A stretch of 64,000 nucleotides of DNA from Halobacillus amylolyticus (GTDB lineage Bacteria; Bacillota; Bacilli; Bacillales; Halobacillaceae). Made by a program: the position numbers and the translations under genes. Below, piece by piece: positions 9,418-17,992 of the stretch. The DNA is taken from contig NZ_CP095075.1 in assembly GCF_022921115.1 (NCBI RefSeq), positions 62,001 through 126,000 on the forward strand, read 5' to 3'. The notes under the pieces were generated by a model. It was not told the DNA's origin. It ran no database searches and worked only from the letters and a program-made list of their open reading frames with translations. Numbering within the stretch: position 1 is the stretch's first letter; the number at the start of each line of letters is the position of its first letter.

Positions 9418-10569
9418 ATGCATAAACAACGCCCTACTTATTTCATTTCAAAATCTATGCGACTAATTATCAAATATACTCTGCCTATGATTGTTATTCT
9501 CTACCTAATCGTTACGCTAATCACAAGTACTGGATTAAAGGAATATTTTGTTTCTCCTTTTATTTATTCCATTTCAAAGGTAGCGCCTGAGGAGGCGGCA
9601 CTTTTTATCATGGCCCAGGAGATGACACCTTTAAGGGTGCATTATTCTGACAAGGTAACGAAACAGTTTGACTGGATGGAAATGGCTATAAACGTAGATG
9701 TTGGAGATATCCGTAGTTTGTTAGGAAGAGAGATCCCAGGACTTGAACGTTATCACACTGAAATTGCCATAGCCGGTAAAGGAACTGATTTAAGTACTCT
9801 TCCGGTGGAATCCCTTCCACCAACTGAAGAACAATTACAGAACCAAGAGGTCAACAAAAGCCAGCTAGATTTAGCTGAAGAGGAGGGTCCTCCGCAAAAA
9901 ATCGAGGAAATCTCCGAAAAGTCTGTTTTTATCTATCATTCACACAGCTGGGAAGCTTTTAAACCTTTAATCAAAAGTGAGCACCCTCAAAATGCATCTA
10001 GCACTAATGAAAAAGTCAATGTCATAGCAGTGGGCACCAAATTGAAAGAAGAATTAGAAAGCCGAGGAATAGGCGTCAAACATGATAAAACAAACGTAAC
10101 GAGGGGTTTAAAAGAGAACAATTTGGATTATACTCATTCATACGATTTTTCAAGAGAGCTTGTTCAAGAAGCTCTTGCACAAAACGATAACTTATCATAT
10201 TTAATTGATATCCATCGAGATTCTCAGCCTAGAAGTATTACCACGACGACGATAAATGGAAAAGACTATGCACGACTCTTTTTCATAGTCGGTAAAGAAA
10301 ATAAAAAGTTCGGGCAAAATTTAGAAGTTGCTAAGGAGATTAATGCGGCACTTGAACAAAAATATCCTGGAATTAGCCGAGGAGTTTTTGTTAAAACGAA
10401 ATCAGAAGGGAACGGGGTCTACAACCAAGATCTAACGAACCGTGCCATGCTGCTAGAGTTTGGTGGGGTTGAGAATAACTTAAACGAACTGTATAACTCG
10501 ATTGAGGCTTTTGCAGAGGTTTTTTCCACCTATTATCGAGGTGATGCAGAGAAGGTAAATGCGAATTAA
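9418..10569 (+). CDS. spoIIP: SpoIIP-like sporulation hydrolase
   Basis: Membrane-anchored cell-wall hydrolase of the SpoIIP family, which with SpoIID and SpoIIM thins septal peptidoglycan during engulfment. One N-terminal helix (about residues 20-42) is followed by a linker and an amidase-like domain with YHSHSWEAF, LIDIHRDS and a late NRAMLLEFGGVENN, the expected zinc ligand His/Glu segments. Length 383 is normal. GGAGAG lies upstream of the ATG. It stands alone between two terminator-like structures, without gpr beside it, which is the core-genome neighbour; it is therefore probably a second copy (inference). Confidence 0.88.
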   Translation: MHKQRPTYFISKSMRLIIKYTLPMIVILYLIVTLITSTGLKEYFVSPFIYSISKVAPEEAALFIMAQEMTPLRVHYSDKVTKQFDWMEMAINVDVGDIRSLLGREIPGLERYHTEIAIAGKGTDLSTLPVESLPPTEEQLQNQEVNKSQLDLAEEEGPPQKIEEISEKSVFIYHSHSWEAFKPLIKSEHPQNASSTNEKVNVIAVGTKLKEELESRGIGVKHDKTNVTRGLKENNLDYTHSYDFSRELVQEALAQNDNLSYLIDIHRDSQPRSITTTTINGKDYARLFFIVGKENKKFGQNLEVAKEINAALEQKYPGISRGVFVKTKSEGNGVYNQDLTNRAMLLEFGGVENNLNELYNSIEAFAEVFSTYYRGDAEKVNAN

Positions 10570-10648
10570 TGTTACCAGTAAAATGAACAATACCCCGGCC
10601 CGGATTCTGAATAAAAGCATTTGCTCTAATTCTGCAATCATGTAAAAT

Positions 10649-10687
10649 CCACCTCAGAACATCTATAATCTGGATGTCGCGAGGTGG
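10649..10687 (-). terminator. Hairpin at end of decayed sortase locus
   Basis: CCACCTC and GAGGTGG form the outer stem and ACATC with GATGT the inner stem. On the minus strand it is followed by ATTTTAC, a weak T tract, so it may terminate the decayed sortase/surface locus. Confidence 0.45.
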
Positions 10688-10736
10688 AGGTTAATGTTAA
10701 ATAGTGATATTCATGGTTTTAGGTGTAGATTGCATG

Positions 10737-11008
10737 TTATTCGGATTTGCCGGCGTTGGATGGGTCGGATTCGGTTCCATCCAAGTATTCCGTTGTTACA
10801 TAGTAAGTGTATTTCGATGCTTTAGGATCGGTATATGTTTTGCGTTCGTGTTCGAAGATACTTGCGACTTTTTCGAAGTCTCCTCCATTTTCACTGTGTA
10901 TACGAGGTAACCTGCGACACCGTCTACACGTACAGCGTGCCGTATAACGAAGGTTCCGTTTACTTTGACACTGGTCGATGCTTCAATATTATAATTTGTA
11001 TTTTGTGG
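10737..11008 (-). pseudogene. Remnant of FN3-like surface protein
   Basis: Read on the minus strand, this stretch encodes ASTSVKVNGTFVIRHAVRVD, GVAGYLVYT, then after a one-base shift FEKVASIFEHERKTYTDP and KYTYYVTTEYLDGTESDPSN, ending GKSE stop. The beta-rich pattern with Tyr and Asp-Gly turns resembles the end of a fibronectin-III-like repeat in a secreted surface protein. No start codon or signal peptide is seen; it begins directly after the sortase stop in the same frame and contains at least one frameshift. I take it as a decayed partner of the adjacent sortase. Confidence 0.4.
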
Positions 11009-11700
11009 TTATTCTCCAACTTTCTCTGATGATTTCAGCTCAGAATAAACGACGAGTCGGTCCAGATAGGTTCTCTTTTCATCGTCAAAGACTCCGGTGC
11101 AGGTGATTAAGTTAAGCCTTTTCTTGTCTGTTTTTCCGAAGATCTCTTTAATAGGCGCTTCGTCGGTGGATAGCTTTCCGACTTCTGGACAACGTAGGTC
11201 AGCTCTTTGCCTTCTTCGTTTGTGACGATGATTTCGTCGCCTTTTTGCAGATCTTTCAAGTAGTAGAATACGGCTGGGCCTGATTGGTTATCAACATGTC
11301 CGGCGAGGACGGCGTTTCCTGTGTTTCCTGGTTTCGTTCCTGGCTTGAACCAGCCTGCAACTGCATCATTTTTCGGTACACCCATTTGTCCGTTTTCAAG
11401 TACCCCTACTTCATTCACAGGTGCGTCGATACCGATACTTGGAACCTTCACATTGGTAGGGACGATTCCGTTGCTCGTATCTGGTCTTTCGGTTTCGAAG
11501 TCCATCTCTTTGATGTCCCCCGATTTATCAACGACGGTAAATTCTTCTGATCTTAGTGAGAGATCAGAAGCCTCACTTCCTGAGTCCTCTTCTTTGGTTG
11601 CATCATAGGAAGAGCTGAAATTCGCCCACACATTTGAGTTGTACCCTGCAAGCAGGAGGGCCGCTAAGCCTATAATGGTAAAATACGTTCTCCACTTCAT
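11009..11700 (-). pseudogene. Frameshifted class F-like sortase
   Basis: Sortase transpeptidase gene with a single N-terminal anchor helix, a polar linker, and a catalytic beta-barrel holding the active His in AVLAGHVDNQ. The uninterrupted frame ends early (about residue 197), before the Cys. Restoring one base near 11168 (the plus strand reads GGTGGAT; GGTGGGAT would fix it) brings back a normal C-terminus with LNLITCTG (active Cys) and YLDRLVVY (active Arg), ending at 11009. ATG 11700 follows AAAAGG. It is either a true pseudogene or a sequencing slip in a G run. Neighbouring surface-protein debris argues for decay. Confidence 0.7.
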
Positions 11701-11709
11701 ACCCATCAC

Positions 11710-12122
11710 CTTTTCTTATTTATAAAAAGAAGAGAGGTTTTTTCCCCTCCGTTCTGGAAAGTTTGGTATGCTTTTTTTTCTTTAGCTTCAGGTTTTGTTC
11801 TACTTGTTTTCTTACTTTGCTATCGTGAGTGGATGGAAATCGGATCACTTTTTTTCGAACTTTTTTGATTTTTTGGGATGGTTGTCTTGGCGATAGTTAA
11901 GGGTTTATTCCCTTTCTAATCTAAAGCCTCAAACTTCCCTAGAAACTTGATTTTTAGCCAGGGGTTTCATAATAGCTCCTCTTGCCATCACTTAGGCGTC
12001 ATGAAGAACAGGAATCAGGCCTGCACTTCAATTACATTTTATTATTAATAGGCCCCCTGTAGTTTGTTTATCCTCTTACTTCATAAATAATATACAACAA
12101 TACTTTTTCTTCTAGTGAATCG
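11710..12122. other. Gene-free spacer
   Basis: About 410 AT-rich bases between the sortase start and the DUF4396 gene stop. I see no supported gene, hairpin terminator or operator. Confidence 0.4.
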
Positions 12123-12779
12123 CTACATTTCCTCTTTAATACCTCTCCTGACCAGCCACCAATTGGCAGGATAGCTGGTCAGGAAGCCTAAAACTAAAGC
12201 AATCTGCATCATAAACCAATACGTTGGTTCAATTGGTTTTGGGGGAGTGATAAACAATACATAATGCACAATCGCCATCCACCCAAACATACCCACCTCA
12301 AATGCGATCAAGGCTAAAGAATCAGCCTTAATGGCAGCTTTAATAGATTCCATAGCGCCTTGATCTTTATTCATTGGATAAATGGCATAAAATTGAAAAA
12401 TAATACCAAATACATAGGCTAAAATAAATTCAATGGCATAGTGGGCAAACAATGTGGATCCCGCTATCGTCATCGCTGTTAAAGACACAATCGGAACGCC
12501 TACCACATCACCTAATGTACAACCAGAAGAACAGTGACTGGTAGATGTAAAAACTTTTGCTGGTCTTCCTCTGTTATCTTCTATATCTAAATTTTTGGCT
12601 TTTAACCGGCCCCATTTAAAATAAGTCCATACGGCAAACGGTCCAAAGAATAACCCATTGATTGGCCAAACAAAATTCATAATTTTCATCATCTGAGGAT
12701 GTTTTAAAACATCGACTATGATGATTATGGAACATAAAAAACCTATTCCTAGCGCAACCCACGAAATAAGGGTTAACAT
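12123..12779 (-). CDS. DUF4396 membrane protein
   Basis: Polytopic protein of 218 residues with about six helices, of the DUF4396 family, whose function is not established. A cytosol- or surface-facing loop after the second helix carries HCSSGCTLGD, a Cys/His cluster that could bind metal. It is transcribed away from csoR-copA and shares the intergenic region that contains the CsoR operators, so copper control is plausible. AGGTG-type ribosome sequence precedes the ATG on the minus strand. Its presence next to copper export genes suggests a metal-related membrane role, which is inference only. Confidence 0.7.
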   Translation of the reverse strand: MLTLISWVALGIGFLCSIIIIVDVLKHPQMMKIMNFVWPINGLFFGPFAVWTYFKWGRLKAKNLDIEDNRGRPAKVFTSTSHCSSGCTLGDVVGVPIVSLTAMTIAGSTLFAHYAIEFILAYVFGIIFQFYAIYPMNKDQGAMESIKAAIKADSLALIAFEVGMFGWMAIVHYVLFITPPKPIEPTYWFMMQIALVLGFLTSYPANWWLVRRGIKEEM

Positions 12780-12812
12780 TAGATCACCTCTTATTAATTA
12801 TTTGTATAATAT

Positions 12813-12829
12813 ATACCCAGTATCAGTAT
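12813..12829. promoter_or_regulatory. Degenerate CsoR-like operator for DUF4396 gene
   Basis: ATACCCAGTATCAGTAT keeps the first half of the CsoR pattern with the same five-base spacing, but the second half is altered. It lies about 35 bases upstream of the divergent gene start. Confidence 0.35.
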
Positions 12830-12873
12830 TTATATAAACATATAGTGCCTTTAATTATTAAGGTAAATATCTA

Positions 12874-12903
12874 TTGACTTATAATACCTGTATAGGGTAT
12901 ATT
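12874..12903 (+). promoter_or_regulatory. csoR-copA promoter with CsoR operator
   Basis: TTGACT (12874-12879) and TATATT (12898-12903) form a sigma-A-like promoter with 18-base spacing. The operator ATACCTGTATAGGGTAT (12884-12900) fills the spacer, so bound repressor would block polymerase. This predicts autoregulation of csoR and copper-induced copA. Confidence 0.75.
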
Positions 12904-12928
12904 GTAAAAAAAGGAGGCGTCATAAATA

Positions 12929-13246
12929 ATGGAAGAGAATGTTTTGCCTGAAAATAGTGGAAAACAGCCAGTAACTCCTAGAACAGATGATGAGAAGCAG
13001 GCCGTGTTAAATCGATTGAAGCGAATTGAAGGCCAAGTAAGAGGGATTCAAAAGATGGTGGAAAATGACCGTTATTGCGTGGATATCCTTGTGCAAATTT
13101 CGGCGATAAATAAAGCAATAAATAAAGTAGGATACACATTATTGGAGCGGCATACACATCACTGTGTTGCAGATGCGATAGAAAAAGGAGAAGGCGAAGA
13201 GGCTATTGATGAACTCATGAAAGTTGTTCAGCAGTTCTCCAAATAA
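12929..13246 (+). CDS. csoR: CsoR copper-sensing repressor
   Basis: All-helical repressor of 105 residues that releases DNA on binding Cu(I). The family core RLKRIEGQVRGIQKMVE is present, and the copper ligands are complete: Cys in RYCVDIL, then the His-x3-Cys arrangement in ERHTHHCV. This distinguishes it from the CstR-type paralogue at 59434, where His is missing. AAAGGAGGC lies upstream of the ATG. It is the first gene of csoR-copA-copZ, with its operator in the promoter directly before it, and similar operators occur before copB and the YdhK lipoprotein gene. Confidence 0.93.
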   Translation: MEENVLPENSGKQPVTPRTDDEKQAVLNRLKRIEGQVRGIQKMVENDRYCVDILVQISAINKAINKVGYTLLERHTHHCVADAIEKGEGEEAIDELMKVVQQFSK

Positions 13247-13261
13247 GGGGGCATGAAATCG

Positions 13262-15667
13262 ATGAGTGAACAAAAGAATGTCAATGTTGGAATTACAGGC
13301 ATGACGTGCTCTGCCTGTGCCACGCGTATTGAAAAAGTATTGAATAAAATGGATGGCGTTGAGGCCAATGTGAACCTTGCCATGGAAAACGCCCAAATAA
13401 AATATAACGAGGATCACGTTCAACCCAATGATCTTACCGAAAAAATTGAAAAGCTTGGATACGGTGTCCAAAAAGAAAAAGTTGAACTCGATATCCATGG
13501 GATGACGTGTGCAGCATGTTCCACACGCATTCAAAAAGGCTTAAGTAGAATGACAGGCATTGAAACGGCCAACGTGAACCTGGCCACGGAAGCCGGCGTT
13601 GTTGAATATGATCCAGGCTTCGTTTCTCTTGATGATATTACTGAAAAAGTGAAGAAGCTCGGTTATGAAGCTGTCGTTAAAAAAGATCGAGAGGAACAAA
13701 AGGATCATAAAGAAGAGGAAATCAAAAAGAAGAAAAGGCATCTATGGATTTCGGTCATCCTTTCCCTGCCATTATTGTACACAATGGTAGCCCACTTGCC
13801 GTGGGATCTTGGCATACCGGTTCCTGAACTACTGATGAACCCATGGTTTCAATTTTTACTCGCAACACCGGTTCAGTTCTATATTGGTGCACCTTTTTAC
13901 CTCGGAGCTTACCGAGCTTTGAGTAACAAGAGTGCGAACATGGATGTACTCGTTGCACTCGGAACGTCCGCAGCTTATTTTTACAGTGTGGTCGAAGCCA
14001 TTCGTTGGCAACTGAATCCTGACGTTATGCCGGAGTTATACTTTGAAACAAGCGCAGTACTGATCACCCTGATTTTAGTAGGAAAATTGTTTGAGGCCCT
14101 TGCCAAAGGCCGAACCACGGCCGCACTCACGAAACTTCTTAATTTGCAGGCGAAAGAAGCGACGGTCCTGCGTGATGGGAAAGAGGAAAAGGTACCTGTT
14201 GAACAAGTACAGGTGGGTGACGTGTTACTTGTTAAACCGGGAGAGAAGATTCCTGTTGATGGAAGCGTAACGAAAGGCCAATCCTCGATTGATGAATCCA
14301 TGATCACCGGTGAATCTTTACCGATAGAGAAATATGAAGGAGATACCGTTATTGGTTCAACGATTAATAAAAACGGTACGTTACAAATGAAAGCGGAGAA
14401 AGTCGGGAAAGACACGGCCCTTTCAGGGATTGTAAAAATTGTAGAAGAAGCTCAAGGTTCGAAAGCGCCCATCCAACGGACGGCTGATGTGATTTCCGGT
14501 ATATTTGTACCGATTGTTGTTGGTATTGCAGTGATTACATTTCTAGCTTGGTACTTGTTGGTTTCTCCTGGTGAGCTACCGTTAGCACTTGAAGCTGCGA
14601 TTGCAGTACTAGTGATTGCATGCCCTTGTGCACTAGGTCTTGCCACACCAACATCCATTATGGTTGGTACCGGTAAAGGAGCCGAGCAGGGAATCCTCTT
14701 CAAAGGAGGTGAATATCTAGAAGGGACACAACAATTAGACGCCGTTCTACTTGATAAAACGGGTACGGTTACAAAAGGAAAACCTGAAGTTACAGATTTT
14801 GTTGCGTTTGGAAATGATGAAAATGAGTTATTAGCTGACCTGGTTACAGCAGAAAAAGCATCGGAGCACCCATTGGCGGAAGCGATCGTGGAATATGGGG
14901 AAGAAAACGATGTAGAGATAAAAGAAGCTGACCAGTTTGAAGCTATACCTGGATACGGGATTCAAGCCCAAATAGACGAAAAGCAAGTATTCGTTGGAAC
15001 TAGAAAGCTGATGAATCGTGAAAAGATTAGCTTTGAGGAGCATGAAGTGACGTTATCTCAACTTGAGGAAGAGGGCAAAACGGCCATGCTCATTGCCATA
15101 GACGGTACGATTAAAGGTTATGTTGCCGTCGCTGATACGGTAAAGGAAACGTCTAAGCAAGGAATCCGTGATTTGAGATCACTTGGAATCGATGTATTTA
15201 TGATTACCGGCGATAATGAGCGAACAGCACGGGCCATTGCCGAACAGGTGGGCATTGATGGCGTATTTGCTGAAGTACTACCCGAAGAAAAAGCCGAGAA
15301 GGTTAAAGAACTTCAGCAACAGGGACAAAAAGTAGCCATGGTCGGAGATGGAATTAATGATGCTCCTGCCTTAGCAACGGCTGATATCGGCATCGCCATC
15401 GGAACCGGTACAGATGTAGCCATTGAAACGGCAGATATTACACTGATCGGCGGTGACCTTGAACATCTCAGTAAGGCGATCATCCTCAGTCGGAAAACGA
15501 TGAAAAATATTCGCCAGAACTTGTTTTGGGCGCTTGCTTACAATTCTGCTGGTATTCCAATTGCCGCAATAGGGTTGTTGGCTCCTTGGGTCGCTGGTGC
15601 AGCGATGGCGTTTAGTTCCGTCAGTGTCGTTAGTAATTCGCTGCGTTTGAAACGAGCGAAAATATAA
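13262..15667 (+). CDS. copA: CopA copper(I)-exporting P-type ATPase
   Basis: P1B-1 ATPase of 801 residues that pumps Cu(I) out of the cytosol. Two N-terminal metal-binding domains carry GMTCSAC and GMTCAAC; the membrane metal motif is CPC ([13 protein letters not shown]); [13 protein letters not shown] and [11 protein letters not shown] are intact. ATG 13262 is preferred since the ATG at 13253 overlaps the GGGGG ribosome site. It follows csoR by 15 bases and precedes copZ by 23, giving the standard csoR-copA-copZ operon. It differs from CopB at 7043 in metal motif and N-terminus. Confidence 0.95.
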   Translation: MSEQKNVNVGITGMTCSACATRIEKVLNKMDGVEANVNLAMENAQIKYNEDHVQPNDLTEKIEKLGYGVQKEKVELDIHGMTCAACSTRIQKGLSRMTGIETANVNLATEAGVVEYDPGFVSLDDITEKVKKLGYEAVVKKDREEQKDHKEEEIKKKKRHLWISVILSLPLLYTMVAHLPWDLGIPVPELLMNPWFQFLLATPVQFYIGAPFYLGAYRALSNKSANMDVLVALGTSAAYFYSVVEAIRWQLNPDVMPELYFETSAVLITLILVGKLFEALAKGRTTAALTKLLNLQAKEATVLRDGKEEKVPVEQVQVGDVLLVKPGEKIPVDGSVTKGQSSIDESMITGESLPIEKYEGDTVIGSTINKNGTLQMKAEKVGKDTALSGIVKIVEEAQGSKAPIQRTADVISGIFVPIVVGIAVITFLAWYLLVSPGELPLALEAAIAVLVIACPCALGLATPTSIMVGTGKGAEQGILFKGGEYLEGTQQLDAVLLDKTGTVTKGKPEVTDFVAFGNDENELLADLVTAEKASEHPLAEAIVEYGEENDVEIKEADQFEAIPGYGIQAQIDEKQVFVGTRKLMNREKISFEEHEVTLSQLEEEGKTAMLIAIDGTIKGYVAVADTVKETSKQGIRDLRSLGIDVFMITGDNERTARAIAEQVGIDGVFAEVLPEEKAEKVKELQQQGQKVAMVGDGINDAPALATADIGIAIGTGTDVAIETADITLIGGDLEHLSKAIILSRKTMKNIRQNLFWALAYNSAGIPIAAIGLLAPWVAGAAMAFSSVSVVSNSLRLKRAKI

Positions 15668-15690
15668 ATTATATGAAGGGAAGATGTACG

Positions 15691-15894
15691 ATGCAAACAA
15701 CATTAAACGTAAAAGGAATGACTTGTGGTCATTGTGAGTCCTCAGTAAAAGGAGCACTTAAGGAATTAAACGGTGTCCAAGATGTAAATGTTGATCTTTC
15801 TACAGGTAAAGTGGATGTCTCTCATGAGGACGATGTAAGTAATGTCCAAATGAAAGAGGCCATCGAAGAACAAGGGTATGATGTTGTTTCCTAA
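15691..15894 (+). CDS. copZ: CopZ copper chaperone
   Basis: Small cytosolic Cu(I) carrier of 67 residues with one HMA fold and the motif GMTCGHCESS. The sequence Gly-Tyr-Asp near the end (EQGYDV) matches the loop that contacts copper in this family. It delivers copper to CopA, whose gene is immediately upstream. ATG 15691 is chosen with GAAGGGAAG upstream; an in-frame ATG at 15673 would add six residues not typical for CopZ. A strong terminator follows. Confidence 0.92.
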   Translation: MQTTLNVKGMTCGHCESSVKGALKELNGVQDVNVDLSTGKVDVSHEDDVSNVQMKEAIEEQGYDVVS

Positions 15895-15919
15895 CAGGGG
15901 CAATGATTGATACCGCATG

Positions 15920-15961
15920 AAAAAGCCCTTAGATAGAAGTGATCTATCTAAGGGCTTTTTT
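15920..15961 (+). terminator. Rho-independent terminator of csoR-copA-copZ
   Basis: AAAAAGCCCTTAGATAGA pairs with TCTATCTAAGGGCTTTTT around a five-base loop, with a T tail. Confidence 0.92.
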
Positions 15962-16241
15962 CTACAATTAAAATTGGGTCTTAACATACATATGATTTAG
16001 CTTGCAGTCCTTGGACCATCTCCCCATACAGATTTTGTATAATATTGATGAATAAGAAGTAACACCGGGAACTCCTTCCCTGGTAATTTAAGAAAAGGTA
16101 AGTAGTAATAGGAAGGGGGCACTAGTAAGTTGGAAATAGTACCTGTGTAAGAATATCGGTTATTACCACGATCAAAAAACCTTTCGTATAGATTAGTCAC
16201 AATAGGAAAAAGATAAAAAAACTTCTTAGGAGTGGTATTCT

Positions 16242-16808
16242 GTGCTAAACACTGTTGATGTAGGTCTTATGGCTAATCACCTTGATGCTCATAAAGGCAT
16301 TATTAAAAGATTGGAACTTTATTTGAATCATGCAAAGAACCAACAATTTATTCATACGTTAGAACAACAAATTGGCATTTTGAAAAACCATGTGAAAGTT
16401 ATGAACCAGCTTCTGGATCCAAATAATACAAGCCCAGTCACTCTTCCATCAATCCCTCAAAGTACTTTAAATGGCGGAAAACAAACTTCCTCTGTTGATA
16501 TTGGTTTGGTGGATCGTGATATGGCTTTTGATGCTCACTTTACTGCAAATGCAATGGCTAAAGACAATTTTGTTTCTTCTAATGATATGAAAAATCAACA
16601 GGTGAAACAACTTCATAGTGGAATGGCTATGCAGCAGTCACATATTGGTAACCAATATGAAATGCTTGCACAACAGTTGGGCTGGTTAAATCCTCCACAA
16701 GCAACAAACCTAGAGCAAACCAATTCGATAAGTCCCTTGAACAATACCCCGCCCATTGGTGCAATGAAGAATCACAAGTATGGGGAGCAACAATACCCTC
16801 AACAATAG
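16242..16808 (+). CDS. CotF-like spore coat protein
   Basis: Protein of 188 residues with two helical segments that match the CotF/ferritin-like coat pattern: an N-terminal helix pair (HKGIIKRLELYLNHA to LKNHVKVMNQLL), a linker, then DAHFTANAMAKDNFVSSNDM and a C-terminal helix ending LAQQLGWLNPP. It resembles the protein encoded at 49319-49804, whose matching segment is MADNNFVSALMMKNP and RMGWAFVP. The last 35 residues are Asn/Gln-rich and probably flexible. TTAGGAG is upstream of a GTG start. A role in the spore coat is inferred from family likeness alone. Confidence 0.65.
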   Translation: MLNTVDVGLMANHLDAHKGIIKRLELYLNHAKNQQFIHTLEQQIGILKNHVKVMNQLLDPNNTSPVTLPSIPQSTLNGGKQTSSVDIGLVDRDMAFDAHFTANAMAKDNFVSSNDMKNQQVKQLHSGMAMQQSHIGNQYEMLAQQLGWLNPPQATNLEQTNSISPLNNTPPIGAMKNHKYGEQQYPQQ

Positions 16809-16953
16809 AGCTGTAAGAATGTAGCTTGCTATACCTTATGAAAAGGGAAGCAAGCTGTTTGGTATTTTCTTGAGATTTGATTACTGAGGTAGTTATCTAG
16901 CCAGCGTTATATTATGCCGTCTTTTGCAATGAATCTGGTATTTGATTCCTTTC

Positions 16954-17847
16954 TCAGGAAACCTTAATCGTTCCAAACATCCCTGATTCTTTATGTCCTG
17001 GCAGCGTACAAACAAAACGATATGTGCCACTTTCAACAGGAATAAAGGAGACACTTTTCTCTTCTCCGGGTGCAGCATGGACATGTATTTCATCACTCCC
17101 CTGACCATGATCATGGGTGTTATTTTCCTCAGATCCCTCTATCGCAAGGTCTTTAATTTCCAAATCGTGTTCTATTTCACAGTTGTTATCCAATAATAAC
17201 GTTACTTTCTCCCCCACTTTTATGTTCGTCTTATTAGGTGAAAAGGTGAATTCATCAGCTTTAATTAATAAATTCTTATTCCTAGCGTTATGTTCTAAAT
17301 GCTCTTGTTGGCCCGATATGGTTTGAGGGAAAATAGGACCTAATTGATTAAATACAACAAAGATTAACCCGAAAAGCGCCACCGTTATAAATGGATTCCT
17401 AAACAAGGGTGTGTCACTTTTCTTTACTTCTTTTTGTATCATATAGAGAAGGAGTAGCATAGTAGCAAGGAATACTATAAACATTATTTTTACAATGGCG
17501 TCACGATACTCTGGCGTTATCATTTCACCAAGCATAGCCCCCATCATCCCACCCATGAGACCGGATAGCAGACCATCAAGCACTGCCATAATACTAATGG
17601 GTAAACCAGCCAAAAAACCTACTATCATGCCAGCAAGCATTCCCAATACCGTTGATAGGAATAAGTTACCCGAAAAAAGAATCCCTAAAATTAACCCCAT
17701 CACTAGACCGACACTCATTCCGAGCGTCATCGCAATCATCATGCCGGTCATACAAGTCACTTTCTTTCTGTAATAAACAGTCTTGCTAACAGATACGCCC
17801 GCGAGTAAGAGAATGATTACAAGTATCAAATATAACGTTGTGCCCAA
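16954..17847 (-). CDS. Membrane protein with C-terminal cupredoxin domain
   Basis: A 297-residue fusion. Residues 1-165 hold about five helices, several Gly/Met-rich (GLVMGLILGILF, SGLMGGMMGAMLGEM); residues 195-297 form an outward-facing cupredoxin-like domain with type 1 copper ligands visible as EHDLEI (His), FVCTLPGH (Cys and His) and ESGMFG (Met). Between them lies HDHGQGSDEIHVHAAPGE, an extra His cluster. It could bind copper at the surface or hand electrons to the membrane. TTG 17847 is supported by AGGGGAA eight bases upstream. It stands next to the IS256 element, which lies in its 5' region. Confidence 0.75.
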   Translation of the reverse strand: MGTTLYLILVIILLLAGVSVSKTVYYRKKVTCMTGMMIAMTLGMSVGLVMGLILGILFSGNLFLSTVLGMLAGMIVGFLAGLPISIMAVLDGLLSGLMGGMMGAMLGEMITPEYRDAIVKIMFIVFLATMLLLLYMIQKEVKKSDTPLFRNPFITVALFGLIFVVFNQLGPIFPQTISGQQEHLEHNARNKNLLIKADEFTFSPNKTNIKVGEKVTLLLDNNCEIEHDLEIKDLAIEGSEENNTHDHGQGSDEIHVHAAPGEEKSVSFIPVESGTYRFVCTLPGHKESGMFGTIKVS

Positions 17848-17984
17848 TGTTGGTTCCCCTTTCTGCCTTGTCCAGTATGTTTAATTATATGTATGTTTTA
17901 AAGGAAAATATTCAAGGGTCTAAGTACCAGTTATATTTGTTACAAATGATTAACAATGTTAAGTATTTATGACATGTAATGAAA

Positions 17985-17992
17985 CTACACAG
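17985..17992. repeat. Target site duplication (left) of IS256-family element
   Basis: CTACACAG immediately precedes the left inverted repeat and is repeated at 19338-19345 after the right end. Eight bases is usual for the family. Confidence 0.85.

Noticed and set aside
11284..11608. Plus-strand frames opposite the sortase gene
   Set aside because: Antisense to a gene with recognisable sortase motifs; no ribosome site or family features.
17495..17773. Plus-strand frame opposite the cupredoxin fusion gene
   Set aside because: Shadow of the Gly/Met-rich membrane part on the other strand, with biased Ile/Pro/Met composition and no start signals.
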